Source: Amphibacillus marinus
Lineage (GTDB): Bacteria; Bacillota; Bacilli; Bacillales; Amphibacillaceae
Reading direction: 5' to 3'
DNA length: 64,000 nt
Assembly (NCBI RefSeq): GCF_900110345.1
Contig: NZ_FODJ01000001.1
Span: forward strand, 372,001-436,000
A program made the position numbers and the translations under genes. Every line of letters begins with the position of its first letter. Positions within the stretch are counted from its first letter, which is position 1. Below, piece after piece: positions 7,284-17,397 of this stretch. The notes under the pieces were generated by a model. It saw only the letters and a program-made list of their open reading frames with translations. It did no database searches and was not told where the DNA came from.

Positions 7284-9410
7284 TTACTTCTTCGCTTCTT
7301 TTTGCTTTTCTTGCTCTTCTAACAGCACAACCTTACGTGATAAATTAATCCGACCTTGACGATCGATTTCTTTTACCTTAACCATAATTTTATCGCCTTC
7401 TTTGACGACATCCTCAACCTTGTTTGTCCGTTCAATTGCCAGCTCTGAAATGTGAATTAAACCTTCTTTACCTTTAAATAATTCAGCAAAGGCACCAAAT
7501 TTTTCAACACGTTTAACTGTTGCTAAATACATTTCACCTGCTTGAACCTCTCTAACAATATCTTCAATGATTTGCTTCGCTTTTTCATTCATTGCTTGTT
7601 CTGTTGAAGAAATGTACACCTTACCGTCCTGCTCAATATCAATCTTAACACCTGTCTCTTCAATGATCTTATTGATTTGCTTACCGCTCGGTCCAATAAC
7701 ATCACGAATTTTGTCTGGGTTAATTGATAATGTTAAGATTTTTGGTGCATAAGCTGATAATTGTTCGCTAGGCTCTGCTATTACCTCTGCCATATGGCTT
7801 AAGATATGAATACGTCCAACTCTTGCCTGCTGGAGTGCTTCTTCAAGAATCTCTCTAGAAAGCCCTTCAATCTTAATATCCATTTGAAGTGCTGTGACAC
7901 CTTTTTCTGTTCCAGCTACTTTAAAGTCCATATCACCTAAATAGTCTTCCATTCCTTGAATATCACTTAAAACGGTATAATGATCACCTTGCTTAACAAG
8001 ACCCATAGCAATTCCAGCCACTGGTGCTTTAATTGGAACGCCTGCATCCATCATTGCTAAGGTAGATGCACAAATACTTGCTTGTGAAGTTGAACCATTG
8101 GATTCTAAAACCTCGGAAACAAGACGAATGGTATATGGGAAATCCTGTTCTGACGGAATGACTTTTTCAAGCGCACGTTCACCTAACGCCCCATGACCAA
8201 TTTCACGACGGCCAGGACCACGAATTGGGCCGGTTTCACCAACACTAAATAACGGGAAATTGTAATGGTGCATAAAGCGTTTTGATTCCTCAAGATCTAA
8301 TCCATCTAAGATTTGAACATCACCTAAAGCACCTAAGGTACATACGCTTAGTGCTTGTGTTTGTCCACGTGTAAACAAACCAGAGCCGTGCGTTCTTGGT
8401 AATAGCTTAACACGAGAGGTAAGTGGGCGAATTTCTTCAGGATTTCTTCCGTCTGGACGGACCTTTTCCTGCGTAATTAAACGGCGAACTTCATCCTTAA
8501 CCATTTTATCTAAAATGTCCTTCACTTGACTTAATGTTGCTTCGTCAGCCTCTTTTGCCTCATACTGCTCAATAACTTTAGCTTTAACAGCTTGAATGGC
8601 TTCTTCACGGGCATGCTTTTCTACGACCTGAATGGCTGTGATAAGCTCGTCTTTTGCCGTGTTTTCTAAATCAGCTGTCAACTCTTGATCTAGACTAAAA
8701 AGCTTAACTGCCATTTTTTCTTTACCAACAGCAGCATAAATCTCCTCTTGGAAAGCAACTAATCGTTTAATTTCTTCATGTCCAAACATAATGGCTTCGA
8801 GCATGACATCCTCAGCTACTTCGTCAGCGCCTGCTTCAACCATGTTAATGGCATCTTTGGTACCAGCAACAGTCAAATCAATATCACTTTTTTCTCTTTG
8901 TTCAGTCGTCGGATTAATAACAAATTCGCCATCAACTCGGCCAACAATAACACCGGCAATCGGACCAGCAAATGGAATATCTGACACACCTAAGGCAATT
9001 GAAGAACCAAGCATTGCTGCTATTTCTGAAGGTGCATCTTGGTCGACACTCATCACTATACTAATAACTTGAACATCGTTACGGAATCCGTCCGGGAACA
9101 ATGGACGAATTGGACGGTCAATTAAACGTGAAGTTAAAACCGCTTTCTCGCTCGGACGCCCTTCTCTTTTAATAAAACCACCAGGGATCTTACCAACTGC
9201 GTATAAACGCTCCTCGTAGTTAACGGTTAATGGGAAGAACGGTAAATCCTTTGGCTCTTTAGAACCCGTTGCAGTTGCAAGTACGGATGTATCGCCATAA
9301 TGCACCATACAAGCACCACTTGCTTGCTTAGCGAGCTCACCAACTTCAACAATAAAGGGTTTACCTGCTATTTCAGTTTTAAAAATTTGTTTGTTCGTCA
9401 TTTTTTTCAT
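7284..9410 (-). CDS. pnp: Polyribonucleotide nucleotidyltransferase (PNPase)
   Basis: PNPase degrades RNA 3' to 5' with phosphate and can add nucleotides in reverse; it works in the cytoplasm with the RNA degradosome. At 708 residues it has the full family layout: two RNase PH-like domains (about 5-215 and 315-550) joined by a helical domain, then a KH domain near 555-615 ([16 protein letters not shown]) and an S1 domain near 622-692 ([17 protein letters not shown]). The active-site region includes the FxxRxGRPSEKA and [12 protein letters not shown] stretches. The start at 9410 (MKKMTNKQ) has AGAGGGG close by; the ATG three codons on is an alternative. It follows rpsO, as in most bacteria. 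Confidence 0.98.
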   Translation of the reverse strand: MKKMTNKQIFKTEIAGKPFIVEVGELAKQASGACMVHYGDTSVLATATGSKEPKDLPFFPLTVNYEERLYAVGKIPGGFIKREGRPSEKAVLTSRLIDRPIRPLFPDGFRNDVQVISIVMSVDQDAPSEIAAMLGSSIALGVSDIPFAGPIAGVIVGRVDGEFVINPTTEQREKSDIDLTVAGTKDAINMVEAGADEVAEDVMLEAIMFGHEEIKRLVAFQEEIYAAVGKEKMAVKLFSLDQELTADLENTAKDELITAIQVVEKHAREEAIQAVKAKVIEQYEAKEADEATLSQVKDILDKMVKDEVRRLITQEKVRPDGRNPEEIRPLTSRVKLLPRTHGSGLFTRGQTQALSVCTLGALGDVQILDGLDLEESKRFMHHYNFPLFSVGETGPIRGPGRREIGHGALGERALEKVIPSEQDFPYTIRLVSEVLESNGSTSQASICASTLAMMDAGVPIKAPVAGIAMGLVKQGDHYTVLSDIQGMEDYLGDMDFKVAGTEKGVTALQMDIKIEGLSREILEEALQQARVGRIHILSHMAEVIAEPSEQLSAYAPKILTLSINPDKIRDVIGPSGKQINKIIEETGVKIDIEQDGKVYISSTEQAMNEKAKQIIEDIVREVQAGEMYLATVKRVEKFGAFAELFKGKEGLIHISELAIERTNKVEDVVKEGDKIMVKVKEIDRQGRINLSRKVVLLEEQEKQKEAKK

Positions 9411-9533
9411 GACCCCTCTCTTTTACGTAAGCTAACGATTACAGGTTTCTACACATTATTAGAAATTAATAAATGACATTGGGGTCAAAACCTCATTATC
9501 CTTTTGCATCATTATCATTATCTTGCTCCATCC

Positions 9534-9575
9534 TGATCAAAACGCTGCATAGCTGGTTAGGCAGCGCTTTGATCA
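9534..9575 (-). promoter_or_regulatory. Large hairpin in the rpsO-pnp gap
   Basis: Arms 9534-9548 and 9561-9575 form a 15-bp stem on the minus-strand RNA, with one G-U pair and a 12-nt loop. It is not followed by a T run, so it is not a terminator. It sits about 125 nt upstream of the pnp start, after the rpsO terminator. In enterobacteria a hairpin at this place is cut by RNase III and used by PNPase to control its own mRNA; a similar role here is inference. Confidence 0.6.
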
Positions 9576-9635
9576 GAATCGAGCGCAAGGATGACTATAA
9601 GTTTCGTCCAATGTTACTTACTAAAATAACATACA

Positions 9636-9662
9636 GAAAAAGCGGGACTAGTCCCGCTTTTG
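9636..9662 (-). terminator. Rho-independent terminator after rpsO
   Basis: A perfect palindrome spans 9639-9660 (11-bp arms centred on ACTAGT) and is followed on the minus strand by TTTTTCTGT. The stem starts 9 nt after the rpsO stop. Some transcription must read through or restart for pnp unless pnp has its own promoter, which I could not identify. Confidence 0.85.
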
Positions 9663-9668
9663 TTGACA

Positions 9669-9938
9669 TTATCGACGTAAGCCAAGCTTCTCAATAAGTT
9701 GACGGTAACGTGTAACATCTTTGTTACGTAAATAAGTTAATAAGTTACGACGTTTCCCAACCATTTTCAATAAACCACGGCGTGAATGATGATCCTTTTT
9801 GTGTGTACGTAAGTGATCATTTAAGCTCGTAATTTCTGCAGTTAGGACAGCGATTTGAACCTCTGGAGATCCAGTATCGTTTTCGTGTGTTTTGAACTCA
9901 TTAATAAGTTCGTTTTTACGTTCTTGTGTAATTGCCAT
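9669..9938 (-). CDS. rpsO: Small ribosomal subunit protein uS15
   Basis: An 89-residue S15 protein that binds the central domain of 16S rRNA during 30S assembly. The start at ATG 9938 (MAITQERK) is fixed by AGGAGGTG upstream; the GTG three codons earlier falls inside that site. The family core ([15 protein letters not shown], [19 protein letters not shown] and RNLLxYL) is intact and the length is normal. It has its own promoter and terminator. Confidence 0.98.
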   Translation of the reverse strand: MAITQERKNELINEFKTHENDTGSPEVQIAVLTAEITSLNDHLRTHKKDHHSRRGLLKMVGKRRNLLTYLRNKDVTRYRQLIEKLGLRR

Positions 9939-10029
9939 CCTGTTCACCTCCTATTAAATCATTTAAAAATCCCCAATCACCTAGCATCCGCTGGAGAACG
10001 TGATGCCAAGTAGATGGTTTCCGTTAACT
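9939..10029 (-). promoter_or_regulatory. rpsO 5' leader, putative S15-binding RNA
   Basis: The roughly 85-nt leader between the promoter and rpsO contains short self-complementary segments and the GGCATCACGTTCTCCAGCGGATGC stretch. In Geobacillus and relatives the rpsO leader folds into a junction bound by S15 itself, giving feedback control. I infer the same here from position and structure potential; no covariance model was run. Confidence 0.4.
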
Positions 10030-10058
10030 AGATTAACGCTTTTTCATAAAAAATGCAA
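10030..10058 (-). promoter_or_regulatory. Sigma-A type promoter of rpsO
   Basis: On the minus strand TTGCAT (10058-10053) is followed after 17 bases by TAATCT (10035-10030). This lies 18 nt downstream of the ribF stop and about 90 nt above the rpsO start, giving rpsO its own transcript. Confidence 0.65.
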
Positions 10059-10076
10059 GTATTACAGGTCATTTCT

Positions 10077-11015
10077 TTAAAAAAACTGCCGAATTTCTGC
10101 TTCATCCTGTTTAATTTGTTCAATTAGTGAATCAATCGAATCAAATTTAGTTTCTGGCCGCAAGTATCTCTTCCAATACAACGCGACTTCTTGACCGTAA
10201 AGGTCCTTATTAAAATCGAGTAAATGTACTTCCAACTTGACCGTTGTTTCAACCACCTCGTGGTCAAAGGTAGGATTATAGCCGAGATTCGCCATCCCAT
10301 GCACCAGCTGATCATCAATTTCGACCACAACATAATAGACACCGGTTTTCGGCAAGGCTTGCTTTAAATCAACTAGCATGTTTGCTGTCGGAAAGCCAAT
10401 TGACCGGCCCCGTTTATGACCATGTACCACCTTACCAATCGTCTTTAATGGGCGCGTTAATAATGTTTCAGCCTGATCAACAGCTCCCTCAGCCAACAGC
10501 TTCCGGATGCGGGTTGAGCTAACCTTCTGATCGTCCTCGCTATACTTCTCAATGACAGTCACGTCAAAGCGATGATTCGCATGGTCAAACAGGGTTGTAA
10601 CATTACCTTTGCCCATATGGCCATATGTAAAATCAAATCCACAGATTAAATGGAAAATATTAAGATCAACAATAAAATGGTTAATAAAAGCTTCCGGACT
10701 AAGCTGAGCTAGCTCTAAATCAAATTTAACAACATAAACAATGTCGACACCAAGCTTTTGAAGTATCGCTTGTTTTTCTAATAGTGGTGTTAAATAAGAT
10801 ACAGCATGCTTACCCTTATTTAAGACAGCTGATGGGTGTGGGCTAAATGTCATGACGGCAAGCTTGGCATTTGTTTGCTTGGCAATTTGCTTTGCTTGTT
10901 CAATCACTTGTTGATGCCCTTTGTGAATACCGTCAAAGAACCCAACGGCACAAACCGCACGATCAATTGGATCGATTAAATAGTCGTGATTACTGTTCAG
11001 CCGAACGACCTTCAA
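10077..11015 (-). CDS. ribF: Bifunctional riboflavin kinase / FAD synthetase
   Basis: A 312-residue enzyme that phosphorylates riboflavin to FMN and then adenylates it to FAD. The N-terminal nucleotidyltransferase domain shows GFFDGIHKGHQ near 27-37 and the SSTRIRKLL motif near 165-173. The C-terminal riboflavin kinase domain starts near 185 with GKVVHGHKRGRSIGFPTAN. Translation starts at TTG (11015), nine bases after GGAGG, and overlaps the end of truB by 26 nt, which couples the two genes. Length is normal (B. subtilis RibC is about the same). Confidence 0.96.
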   Translation of the reverse strand: MKVVRLNSNHDYLIDPIDRAVCAVGFFDGIHKGHQQVIEQAKQIAKQTNAKLAVMTFSPHPSAVLNKGKHAVSYLTPLLEKQAILQKLGVDIVYVVKFDLELAQLSPEAFINHFIVDLNIFHLICGFDFTYGHMGKGNVTTLFDHANHRFDVTVIEKYSEDDQKVSSTRIRKLLAEGAVDQAETLLTRPLKTIGKVVHGHKRGRSIGFPTANMLVDLKQALPKTGVYYVVVEIDDQLVHGMANLGYNPTFDHEVVETTVKLEVHLLDFNKDLYGQEVALYWKRYLRPETKFDSIDSLIEQIKQDEAEIRQFF

Positions 11016-11940
11016 TGCCGGTCACCTCCTTAGTTGCATAATTAAATACACGTAATGGTTTAATCAGATCAGAATTAGATGGATGTACTTGATAAATAGC
11101 TAATAGCTTGTCTTCATATTCAATACGGTATACTTCATTAGCAGACCAGCCCTCAGGTCGCGCCAATTTTTGACCATTTAAGACTTTTTTCGCCAGTGAA
11201 GCACTCACATTGTGAATGGGTAAGTGGGTTAAACCTGCTTCGATCGGTAACAGTATCCGCTGCAAATCGCCTTCTTGCTTTAGCGATTCTAACTGATCAA
11301 GCCCAATCGCAGTCGCTTCAGTAAAATCAGCTGTTCTCGTTCGAATTAAATGCGACATATGAGCAGGATAGCCTAAAGCTCGGCCAATATCCACAGCTAA
11401 TGTTCGAATATATGTGCCTTTTGAAACAGTTGTGCTTATTTTAAAGCTGACCTTACCATCTGTCTGACTAAAGCTATCTTCAATATATGCTAGCTGATGA
11501 ACAGTTACGTGTCGGATTGGGCGCTCAACTGGTTCATTAGCACGTGCATATTCATATAGCTTACGCCCATTGACCTTAACTGCCGAATACAGCGGGGTAA
11601 TCTGGGTAATTTCGCCAACAAAGTTGGCCAGCACAGCTTTAATAGTTGTCTTGCTAAGTTGTTGATTAATGGCGACTTGATCAATAATCTGTCCTGTTTG
11701 ATCCTCGGTATCCGTTGCGATACCAAGGGTGACCTCAGCTAAATAGGTCTTTTTTGTATTGGTTAAATACGGCACAACTTTGGTTGCTTCACCAATACAG
11801 ATCGGCAATACACCAGCCACCTCCGGATCAAGTGTCCCCGTATGACCAACTTTTTTTGTTGCAAAAATTCTTCTTAGTTTAATCACACAATCGTGTGACG
11901 TAAGGCCAACTGGCTTCCATAGTGGAACAATACCATTCAT
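10990..11940 (-). CDS. truB: tRNA pseudouridine(55) synthase
   Basis: Makes pseudouridine 55 in the T-loop of tRNAs. The catalytic aspartate is D38 in the motif GHTGTLDPEVAGVLP; the later family motifs SAVKVNGRKLYEYAR and VSKGTYIRTLAVDIG are present. At 316 residues it is of normal length with a C-terminal PUA-like part. ATG at 11940 follows a GGAGG site. A hairpin terminator lies between rbfA and truB, so truB/ribF may be partly uncoupled from the infB operon. Confidence 0.96.
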   Translation of the reverse strand: MNGIVPLWKPVGLTSHDCVIKLRRIFATKKVGHTGTLDPEVAGVLPICIGEATKVVPYLTNTKKTYLAEVTLGIATDTEDQTGQIIDQVAINQQLSKTTIKAVLANFVGEITQITPLYSAVKVNGRKLYEYARANEPVERPIRHVTVHQLAYIEDSFSQTDGKVSFKISTTVSKGTYIRTLAVDIGRALGYPAHMSHLIRTRTADFTEATAIGLDQLESLKQEGDLQRILLPIEAGLTHLPIHNVSASLAKKVLNGQKLARPEGWSANEVYRIEYEDKLLAIYQVHPSNSDLIKPLRVFNYATKEVTGIEGRSAEQ

Positions 11941-11998
11941 GCTTTTTCCTCCAGAAAATGAAAAAAAGTAATTAATGATTATAACGGCTTTTAATCAA

Positions 11999-12037
11999 AA
12001 CAAAACCCTTGATTCATTATAGAACAAGGGTTTTGTT
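11999..12037 (-). terminator. Hairpin terminator between rbfA and truB
   Basis: A perfect 13-bp stem (arms 11999-12011 and 12025-12037, 13-nt loop) ends on the minus strand with GGGTTTTGTTTTGATT, giving a T-rich exit. It starts 11 nt after the rbfA stop. A perfect TATAAT occurs just below it at 11983-11978, without a good -35, and may help transcribe truB and ribF. Confidence 0.75.
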
Positions 12038-12047
12038 AAGTAAAATA

Positions 12048-12398
12048 TTAATCATTTGATCGATTCAAGTCACGTAATAAACTTTCAATTCGATTCCCTG
12101 TTTCAATCGTCTCATCAAGCTCAAAGAACAATTCCGGTGTCTTTCTCAATCGAATCCGCTGTCCAATCTCAGACCGAATAAAGCCCTTTGCCTTTGATAA
12201 CCCTAACAGCGTATCCTGTTGCTCTCTTTTTTCACCTAATATGGTTAGATAAACAGTTGCTTGCTGTAGGTCTCCTGTCACCTCTACATCCGTAATGGTG
12301 ACAAAGCCAACACGCGGGTCTTTAATTTTTCTAGTAATAATGTCACCGAGCTCTTTTTTCATTTGCTCAGCAACACGATTTGCTCGCACTTGACTCAT
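12048..12398 (-). CDS. rbfA: 30S ribosome-binding factor RbfA
   Basis: A 116-residue assembly factor that binds immature 30S subunits and helps 16S rRNA maturation and cold growth. The KH-like fold core is visible in [43 protein letters not shown], and the helical end has the Ala-type motif [28 protein letters not shown] at 12398 is preferred over the TTG one codon upstream, with GAGGTG as Shine-Dalgarno. Confidence 0.96.
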   Translation of the reverse strand: MSQVRANRVAEQMKKELGDIITRKIKDPRVGFVTITDVEVTGDLQQATVYLTILGEKREQQDTLLGLSKAKGFIRSEIGQRIRLRKTPELFFELDETIETGNRIESLLRDLNRSND

Positions 12399-12439
12399 CA
12401 ATGCTCACCTCTATTTCTAAATCGATACTTACTATAGCT

Positions 12440-12721
12440 TTACCCGAACCACTGTCTTTCTACACGTGTTCGTTCAATTTCAGGAAATGAATCAATTGTC
12501 TTCAGGCAGGCATCGATAACCTGTTCACAAAGCAGGCGATTGGAAGCAATCGTTCCTATCCCAAAGGCAGTGCGTTGCCATAAGTCTTGATAATCTAACT
12601 CAGCAATTGAAATGTTATGCTGATTCTGAAGTCGAGTCATGATCCTCTTAATAACGGACCGCTTCTCTTTTAAAGAATGGGCTTCATAAATGAAACACTC
12701 TACTTCAGCGTAGAGAATCAT
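12440..12721 (-). CDS. ylxP: DUF503 family protein YlxP
   Basis: A 93-residue protein of the DUF503 family, always found between infB and rbfA in Bacillota. The motif [27 protein letters not shown] near residues 16-42 is diagnostic. The start overlaps the infB stop by four bases (ATGA). Its role is poorly known; reports and gene order link it to translation initiation or ribosome maturation. Confidence 0.92.
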   Translation of the reverse strand: MILYAEVECFIYEAHSLKEKRSVIKRIMTRLQNQHNISIAELDYQDLWQRTAFGIGTIASNRLLCEQVIDACLKTIDSFPEIERTRVERQWFG

Positions 12722-14775
12722 TTACGCTCAATCTCCTCCATAACATAACATTCAAAGACATCACCGACTTTAAGGTCGTGGAAATTCTGAAGTGTAATAC
12801 CACATTCATAATTTTGGGCAACCTCTTTAACATCATCCTTAAAGCGCTTAAGTGAGTCAATCTCACCTTCAAAAATGACAACGCCATCGCGGATAACACG
12901 AACACCTGAGTCACGAGTAATTTTACCATCTGTTACATAGCTACCTGCAATGGTTCCAATCTTAGAGACTTTAAATGTCTCACGTATTTCAGCTTGACCA
13001 ATAACCTTCTCTTCAAATTCGGGATCAAGCATCCCTTTCATTGCAGCTTCAATTTCTTCAATTGCTTTATAAATAATTCGATGTAAACGAATATCTACTT
13101 TTTCAGAATCTGCTGCACTTTTAGCATTATTATCTGGGCGAACATTAAAACCGATTACAATCGCATTTGATGCTGACGCCAAGATAATATCTGACTCTTT
13201 AATTGCCCCTACACCAGTATGAATAATATTAACCTTAACACCTTCAACATCTATTTTATTTAACGATGCTGCTAATGCTTCAGCAGAACCTTGAACATCC
13301 GCCTTTAAGATAATATTAATATCTTTAATTTCTCCTTGCTTAATCTGGTCAAATAAATCTTCTAAGCTGACTCTCGAACGATCACCACGGCGCTCCTCGA
13401 TTTGCTTTTGCTGACGCAGTTCACCAATTTGTCGCGCAGTCTTTTCATCCTCGAACACAACAAAGCGGTCACCAGCTTGTGGCACTTCATTAAGCCCAGT
13501 AATTTCAACTGGAGTAGACGGACCAACTTTTTTAACACGTCGTCCAAGGTCGTTAACCATCGCTCGAACACGCCCAAACGTACTTCCAACCACAATTGGG
13601 TCACCTACTCGTAAGGTTCCGCTTTGCACAAGTAACGAAGCAACCGAGCCCCGTCCTTTGTCTAACTCAGCCTCAATTACTGTTCCATGAGCACGTTTAC
13701 TAGGGTTAGCTTTAAGTTCTTCAACTTCTGCTACCAATAAAATCATTTCTAACAGATCATCAATTCCCTCACCTTGAAGGGCAGACATCTGAACAAAAAT
13801 GGTCTCACCGCCCCATTCCTCAGAAATTAGTTGATACTCTGTTAATTCTTGCATAACACGGTCAGGATTAGCGCCTTCTTTGTCCATCTTATTTACCGCG
13901 ACAATAATCGGTACCTCAGCTGCTTTAGCATGGTTAATCGCCTCAACAGTTTGCGGCATGACCCCATCATCAGCCGCAACGACTAAAATGGCAATGTCAG
14001 TTACCTGTGCTCCCCTGGAACGCATACTGGTAAATGCTGCGTGACCAGGCGTATCTAAGAAGGTTATTTTCTTGTCATTTGTTCTAATTTGGTAAGCACC
14101 AATATGTTGCGTAATGCCGCCCGCTTCACCCTCAGTAACTTTGGTATTTCGAATTGAATCAAGCAATGTTGTTTTACCATGGTCAACGTGGCCCATAATT
14201 GTAACAACTGGTGGGCGCTCTTCAAGCGCATCTTCTTGATCTGCTTCAATATATTGAAGCAAATCTGTTTTCTCCACCTCAATCTCTTTTTCAACAGCAA
14301 TACCATATTCGCCACAAATAAGCTCGATAGAATCATCATCTAAATCTTGATTCTTTGTCGCCATTACGCCAAGAAACATTAGCTTTTTAATTATTTCACT
14401 TGCTTCTTTACCTAACTTTTCAGCAAGTTCCCCAACAGTGAGCGACCCAGTATATTTTATCGTCTTATTAGATGACTCAGCCTGCTTCTTTTCTTCCGCT
14501 GGCTTTGTTTCTTGCTTTGGTTGTCCTGCTTTTTTTGCTGTTCCTTCTTTTTTAGCCTTTGGTGTATGTTTAGCTTTTTGCTGTTGCTGATTTTGATTAG
14601 TTTCAGTCGCTTTTGGCTCAGGTTTAAACAATTTATCTAGTGCTTTTACATGTTCATCCGTAATTGTCGACATGTGATTTGATACATCAGCATTTAATTC
14701 TTTTAATTTATTAATAACTTCTTTACTTGAAACATTGTGTTGTTTGGCATATTCATAAACTCTTGTTTTAGCCAT
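12718..14775 (-). CDS. infB: Translation initiation factor IF-2
   Basis: The 685-residue GTPase delivers initiator tRNA to the 30S subunit. After a Lys/Gln-rich linker (50-105) and an IF2-N domain, the G domain begins near 187 with G1 GHVDHGKTT (195-203), followed by DTPGHAAF (G3), NKMDK (G4) and domains II-IV with GVGAIKESD. The linker is short compared with enterobacteria but normal for Bacillaceae. It is the fifth gene of the rimP-nusA-ylxR-ylxQ-infB operon and overlaps ylxP. Confidence 0.98.
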   Translation of the reverse strand: MAKTRVYEYAKQHNVSSKEVINKLKELNADVSNHMSTITDEHVKALDKLFKPEPKATETNQNQQQQKAKHTPKAKKEGTAKKAGQPKQETKPAEEKKQAESSNKTIKYTGSLTVGELAEKLGKEASEIIKKLMFLGVMATKNQDLDDDSIELICGEYGIAVEKEIEVEKTDLLQYIEADQEDALEERPPVVTIMGHVDHGKTTLLDSIRNTKVTEGEAGGITQHIGAYQIRTNDKKITFLDTPGHAAFTSMRSRGAQVTDIAILVVAADDGVMPQTVEAINHAKAAEVPIIVAVNKMDKEGANPDRVMQELTEYQLISEEWGGETIFVQMSALQGEGIDDLLEMILLVAEVEELKANPSKRAHGTVIEAELDKGRGSVASLLVQSGTLRVGDPIVVGSTFGRVRAMVNDLGRRVKKVGPSTPVEITGLNEVPQAGDRFVVFEDEKTARQIGELRQQKQIEERRGDRSRVSLEDLFDQIKQGEIKDINIILKADVQGSAEALAASLNKIDVEGVKVNIIHTGVGAIKESDIILASASNAIVIGFNVRPDNNAKSAADSEKVDIRLHRIIYKAIEEIEAAMKGMLDPEFEEKVIGQAEIRETFKVSKIGTIAGSYVTDGKITRDSGVRVIRDGVVIFEGEIDSLKRFKDDVKEVAQNYECGITLQNFHDLKVGDVFECYVMEEIERK

Positions 14776-14796
14776 ACAGTCACCCCCGAATAATAT

Positions 14797-15105
14797 TTAA
14801 TCGAGTAATGAGCAAATTTTCTTAGCAAACCCTTCATCTGTAATGGCGACAGCAACTCTGCCTGACTTCCCGACAGCATGTGACAAGCGATCTCGGTCGA
14901 TAATCATCTTACGACAGGGAACCTGGTAAAATGTACATTTATCAGTCAGTTTTTTTGATGTTTGAAGACCAATATCACTTGCAATTAACACAAGCTTCGC
15001 CTGTCCTCGCTTTACATCTTTAATAATTTGCTCTTCACCAAATGTCGTCTTTCGTGCTCGAGTTGCTAAACCAATCATGTTTAAATACTTTTGCTCGTTA
15101 CTCAA
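14797..15105 (-). CDS. ylxQ: L7Ae-family RNA-binding protein YlxQ
   Basis: A roughly 100-residue protein of the L7Ae/L30e fold (YlxQ). The features are GLATRARKTTFGEEQIIKDVKRGQAKLVLIASD near the N-terminus and the CTFYQVPC-type strand further on. I prefer TTG at 15105, six bases after AAGGTG, to the GTG at 15114 that lies within that site. It overlaps the end of ylxR. The family probably binds RNA (kink-turns), but the physiological target is not settled. Confidence 0.9.
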   Translation of the reverse strand: MSNEQKYLNMIGLATRARKTTFGEEQIIKDVKRGQAKLVLIASDIGLQTSKKLTDKCTFYQVPCRKMIIDRDRLSHAVGKSGRVAVAITDEGFAKKICSLLD

Positions 15106-15379
15106 TGTTTTCACCTTGAATTACTTTTCTTAAATCGTTATATAAGTTTTCAATCTCACCTAGTTGAAAATGACTTTCGATCGCTTTGTTCTTTTCAGCC
15201 TGATCTACAATAGTCAAATCATTTGACACATAGGCACCACGACCATTTTTTTTGCCACTGGGATCAACAAAGACTTCTCCTTCTTTAGTTCGAACAATAC
15301 GAATTAAAGATTGCTTCGGCTTCATTTCATGCGAGACAATACACTTTCGCAATGGAATTTTTTTAGTTTTTTTCGCCAT
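15098..15379 (-). CDS. ylxR: YlxR family RNA-binding protein (DUF448)
   Basis: A basic 93-residue protein with the YlxR signature PLRKCIVSHEMKPKQSLIRIVR near the start and the GRGAYVS motif in the middle. ATG at 15379 follows GAGGAG eight bases upstream; the GTG three codons earlier is too close to that site. YlxR proteins have been linked to RNA binding, RNase P and transcription control; the position between nusA and ylxQ is invariant in Bacillota. Confidence 0.93.
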   Translation of the reverse strand: MAKKTKKIPLRKCIVSHEMKPKQSLIRIVRTKEGEVFVDPSGKKNGRGAYVSNDLTIVDQAEKNKAIESHFQLGEIENLYNDLRKVIQGENIE

Positions 15380-15393
15380 TGTTATCACTCCTC

Positions 15394-16515
15394 TTAACTA
15401 AACAAATCTTCGTTTGTATCGAAAAGTGGCTCAAAATCCTCTGATGTTCCTGAATCCGAACGCCTTGCCAAAATGCCCAATTCAGCAGCTTCCTTTTCAC
15501 TTTTGATGTCAATTTTCCACCCGGTAAGTTTTGCAGCAAGTCGAGCATTTTGACCGCGTTTACCAATTGCAAGTGAAAGCTGGTTATCAGGTACGACTAC
15601 AGTTGTGGCTTTCTGCTCTTCATTTACATGGACTTCCGTTACTTTTGAAGGACTTAGTGCATTAGAGACATATACGACTGGATCTTCTGAATACTCAACA
15701 ATGTCAATTTTTTCTCCCTTAAGCTCATCAACAATTGTTTGGACACGCTGTCCCTTTTGACCAACGCAAGAGCCGACTGGGTCAACATCAGGGTCCTTTG
15801 CAAATACGGAAATTTTAGAACGATCACCTGCTTCTCGAGCAACTGATTTAATTTCAACAATACCATCATAAATTTCTGGAACCTCGACTTCAAACAACCG
15901 CTTCAATAGTCCAGGATGAGAGCGTGAAACGAAGATCTGTGGACCTTTGTTTGTGTTTTCCACCTTGGTAACGAATACCTTAATCCGATCATGAACACGA
16001 TAGTTTTCAGTTGGCATTTGCTCAGGCTCTGCTAACTTAGCTTCAACCTTACCTAAATCAATGTAAACAAAGCGCGGATCAACACGTTGAATGATCCCAT
16101 TCATGATATCTTCTTCTCGATCGATATACTCGTTAAAGATAACGCCTCTCTCTGCTTCTCTAACACGCTGTGTCACTACTTGCTTAGCTGCTTGAGCAGC
16201 AATTCTACCAAAGTCACGTGGCGTAACCTCTACCTCGATAATATCGCCAAGCTCATAATTGGGATTAATTGACTTTGCTGTATCTAAATCAATATGTTGT
16301 TGGGTATCCTCGACATCTTCTACAATTTCCTTACGTGAAAAGACATGCATGCTACCCGTTTCTTCATTTAGATCAACTCGAACATTAGTAGCGGATTTAA
16401 AATTCTTTTTGTAGGCTGATATTAATGCTGCCTCTAACGCTTCAATTAATACATCCTTGTCAATCCCTTTTTCCTCGCCTAAATAATTAATGGCATCAAA
16501 AAGCTCCTTACTCAC
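15394..16515 (-). CDS. nusA: Transcription termination/antitermination factor NusA
   Basis: A 373-residue NusA that binds RNA polymerase and nascent RNA and modulates pausing and termination. The N-terminal RNAP-binding domain covers about 1-125, S1 about 135-200 (GIIQRVDPRFVYIDLG), then two KH domains (DPVGSCVGQKGQRVQTIVDEL and LAIGKRGQNARLAAKLTG). It lacks the acidic C-terminal repeats of enterobacterial NusA, as is usual in Bacillota. Start is GTG at 16515 after AAGGGGG. Confidence 0.97.
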   Translation of the reverse strand: MSKELFDAINYLGEEKGIDKDVLIEALEAALISAYKKNFKSATNVRVDLNEETGSMHVFSRKEIVEDVEDTQQHIDLDTAKSINPNYELGDIIEVEVTPRDFGRIAAQAAKQVVTQRVREAERGVIFNEYIDREEDIMNGIIQRVDPRFVYIDLGKVEAKLAEPEQMPTENYRVHDRIKVFVTKVENTNKGPQIFVSRSHPGLLKRLFEVEVPEIYDGIVEIKSVAREAGDRSKISVFAKDPDVDPVGSCVGQKGQRVQTIVDELKGEKIDIVEYSEDPVVYVSNALSPSKVTEVHVNEEQKATTVVVPDNQLSLAIGKRGQNARLAAKLTGWKIDIKSEKEAAELGILARRSDSGTSEDFEPLFDTNEDLFS

Positions 16516-16528
16516 AATACTTCCCCCT

Positions 16529-17005
16529 TTAATTAAATGATACCGCTAACCGAGCTTTAGCCATTTTTTTATACGGTATCTCAACCTGCTTTGTCCTTGC
16601 TTTGTCCTTTACTTCAATTGTCACAAGTTCATTTTCATCAAATGAAACGAGAATACCCTCATAGCTTTTCTTGCCTTCAATCGGTTCATATAGCTTCACA
16701 TAAATATTACTACCAAGCTTAGACTTAAAATCCTCTGGTTTTTTTAATGGTCGTTCTGCACCTGGTGAGGATACCTCTAAGTAATAGGGTGTTGAAATCG
16801 GATCGTCTTTATCTAAGCGTTCACTTAACCGCTCTGATACACGACCGCATTCCTCAATATCGACACCATCTTGCTTGTCTATAAACACTCTTAGGAACCA
16901 GTTCTTACCTTCTTTAACAAATTCAATATCGACGAGCTGAAGCTGCATCTCCTCTAATATAGGGATGACCAGTGCTTCGGTTTTTTCTGTAACAGATGAA
17001 CTCAC
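16529..17005 (-). CDS. rimP: Ribosome maturation factor RimP
   Basis: A 158-residue protein needed for 30S maturation. The N-terminal domain carries [22 protein letters not shown] and [17 protein letters not shown], and [18 protein letters not shown] marks the linker to the C-terminal SH3-like domain. GTG at 17005 follows AAGGAGG. It is the first gene of the nusA-infB operon, as in B. subtilis. Confidence 0.96.
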   Translation of the reverse strand: MSSSVTEKTEALVIPILEEMQLQLVDIEFVKEGKNWFLRVFIDKQDGVDIEECGRVSERLSERLDKDDPISTPYYLEVSSPGAERPLKKPEDFKSKLGSNIYVKLYEPIEGKKSYEGILVSFDENELVTIEVKDKARTKQVEIPYKKMAKARLAVSFN

Positions 17006-17149
17006 AAATTCGCCTCCTTCAACCTAAATTGTTTAGCGCTACCCGATTGATCTTTTTTAGTGTAGACAATTTTTAAATGTTTCATTATCTCAATTTTGCA
17101 GTTTAAATCATGACACTAGCTTCATTACGGTGTTTTGACATAATGACAA

Positions 17150-17174
17150 ATCCCTTGTCCGAGTGACAAGGGAT
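17150..17174 (-). repeat. Perfect 10-bp inverted repeat upstream of rimP
   Basis: Arms 17150-17159 and 17165-17174 enclose a 5-nt loop (CGAGT). The arms share CCCTTGTC/GACAAGGG with the hairpin after proS, and CCCTTG/CAAGGG with the one after rbfA. It lacks a long T run on either side, so it is either a weak terminator or a copy of a small dispersed hairpin. Confidence 0.5.
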
Positions 17175-17213
17175 AAACCAAAAAACATAGAATGACAAAA
17201 AAGATCAAGCTGT

Positions 17214-17245
17214 GAAGAAAGAGTGGGTTTCCCCACTCTTTCTTC
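17214..17245 (-). terminator. Terminator after polC
   Basis: A perfect 14-bp inverted repeat (arms 17214-17227 and 17232-17245, 4-nt loop). Its lower half is A/T-rich, so the GC-rich seven-pair core GAGTGGG/CCCACTC is followed by TTTCTTC on both strands. This makes a terminator for polC on the minus strand that could also work on the plus strand. Confidence 0.8.
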
Positions 17246-17397
17246 AGTACACGCTCACTTAAAGCTAGGGTAACTATAACACATCTAGCTGTAAAGTTCA
17301 ACTACTCTTTCCACCTCTCAACCAAAAGTTTGCTAGCAACATCCGTGGTGGTAAAGGTTGGTTTGAAAACGTTGGCCACCTAAACCATATTTTTTAG

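Larger units (their letters stand above)
17006..17397. other. Intergenic region between polC and rimP
   Basis: Contains the polC terminator (17214-17245), a second perfect hairpin (17150-17174) and an AT-rich leader to rimP. A possible minus-strand promoter, TTGTCA (17149-17144) then TAATGA (17127-17122) with a 16-nt spacer, overlaps the foot of the second hairpin but its -10 is weak. No reading frame is supported. Confidence 0.5.

Noticed and set aside
8791-9072. Plus-strand frame opposite pnp
   Set aside because: Ser/Thr-rich translation typical of antisense to a conserved gene.
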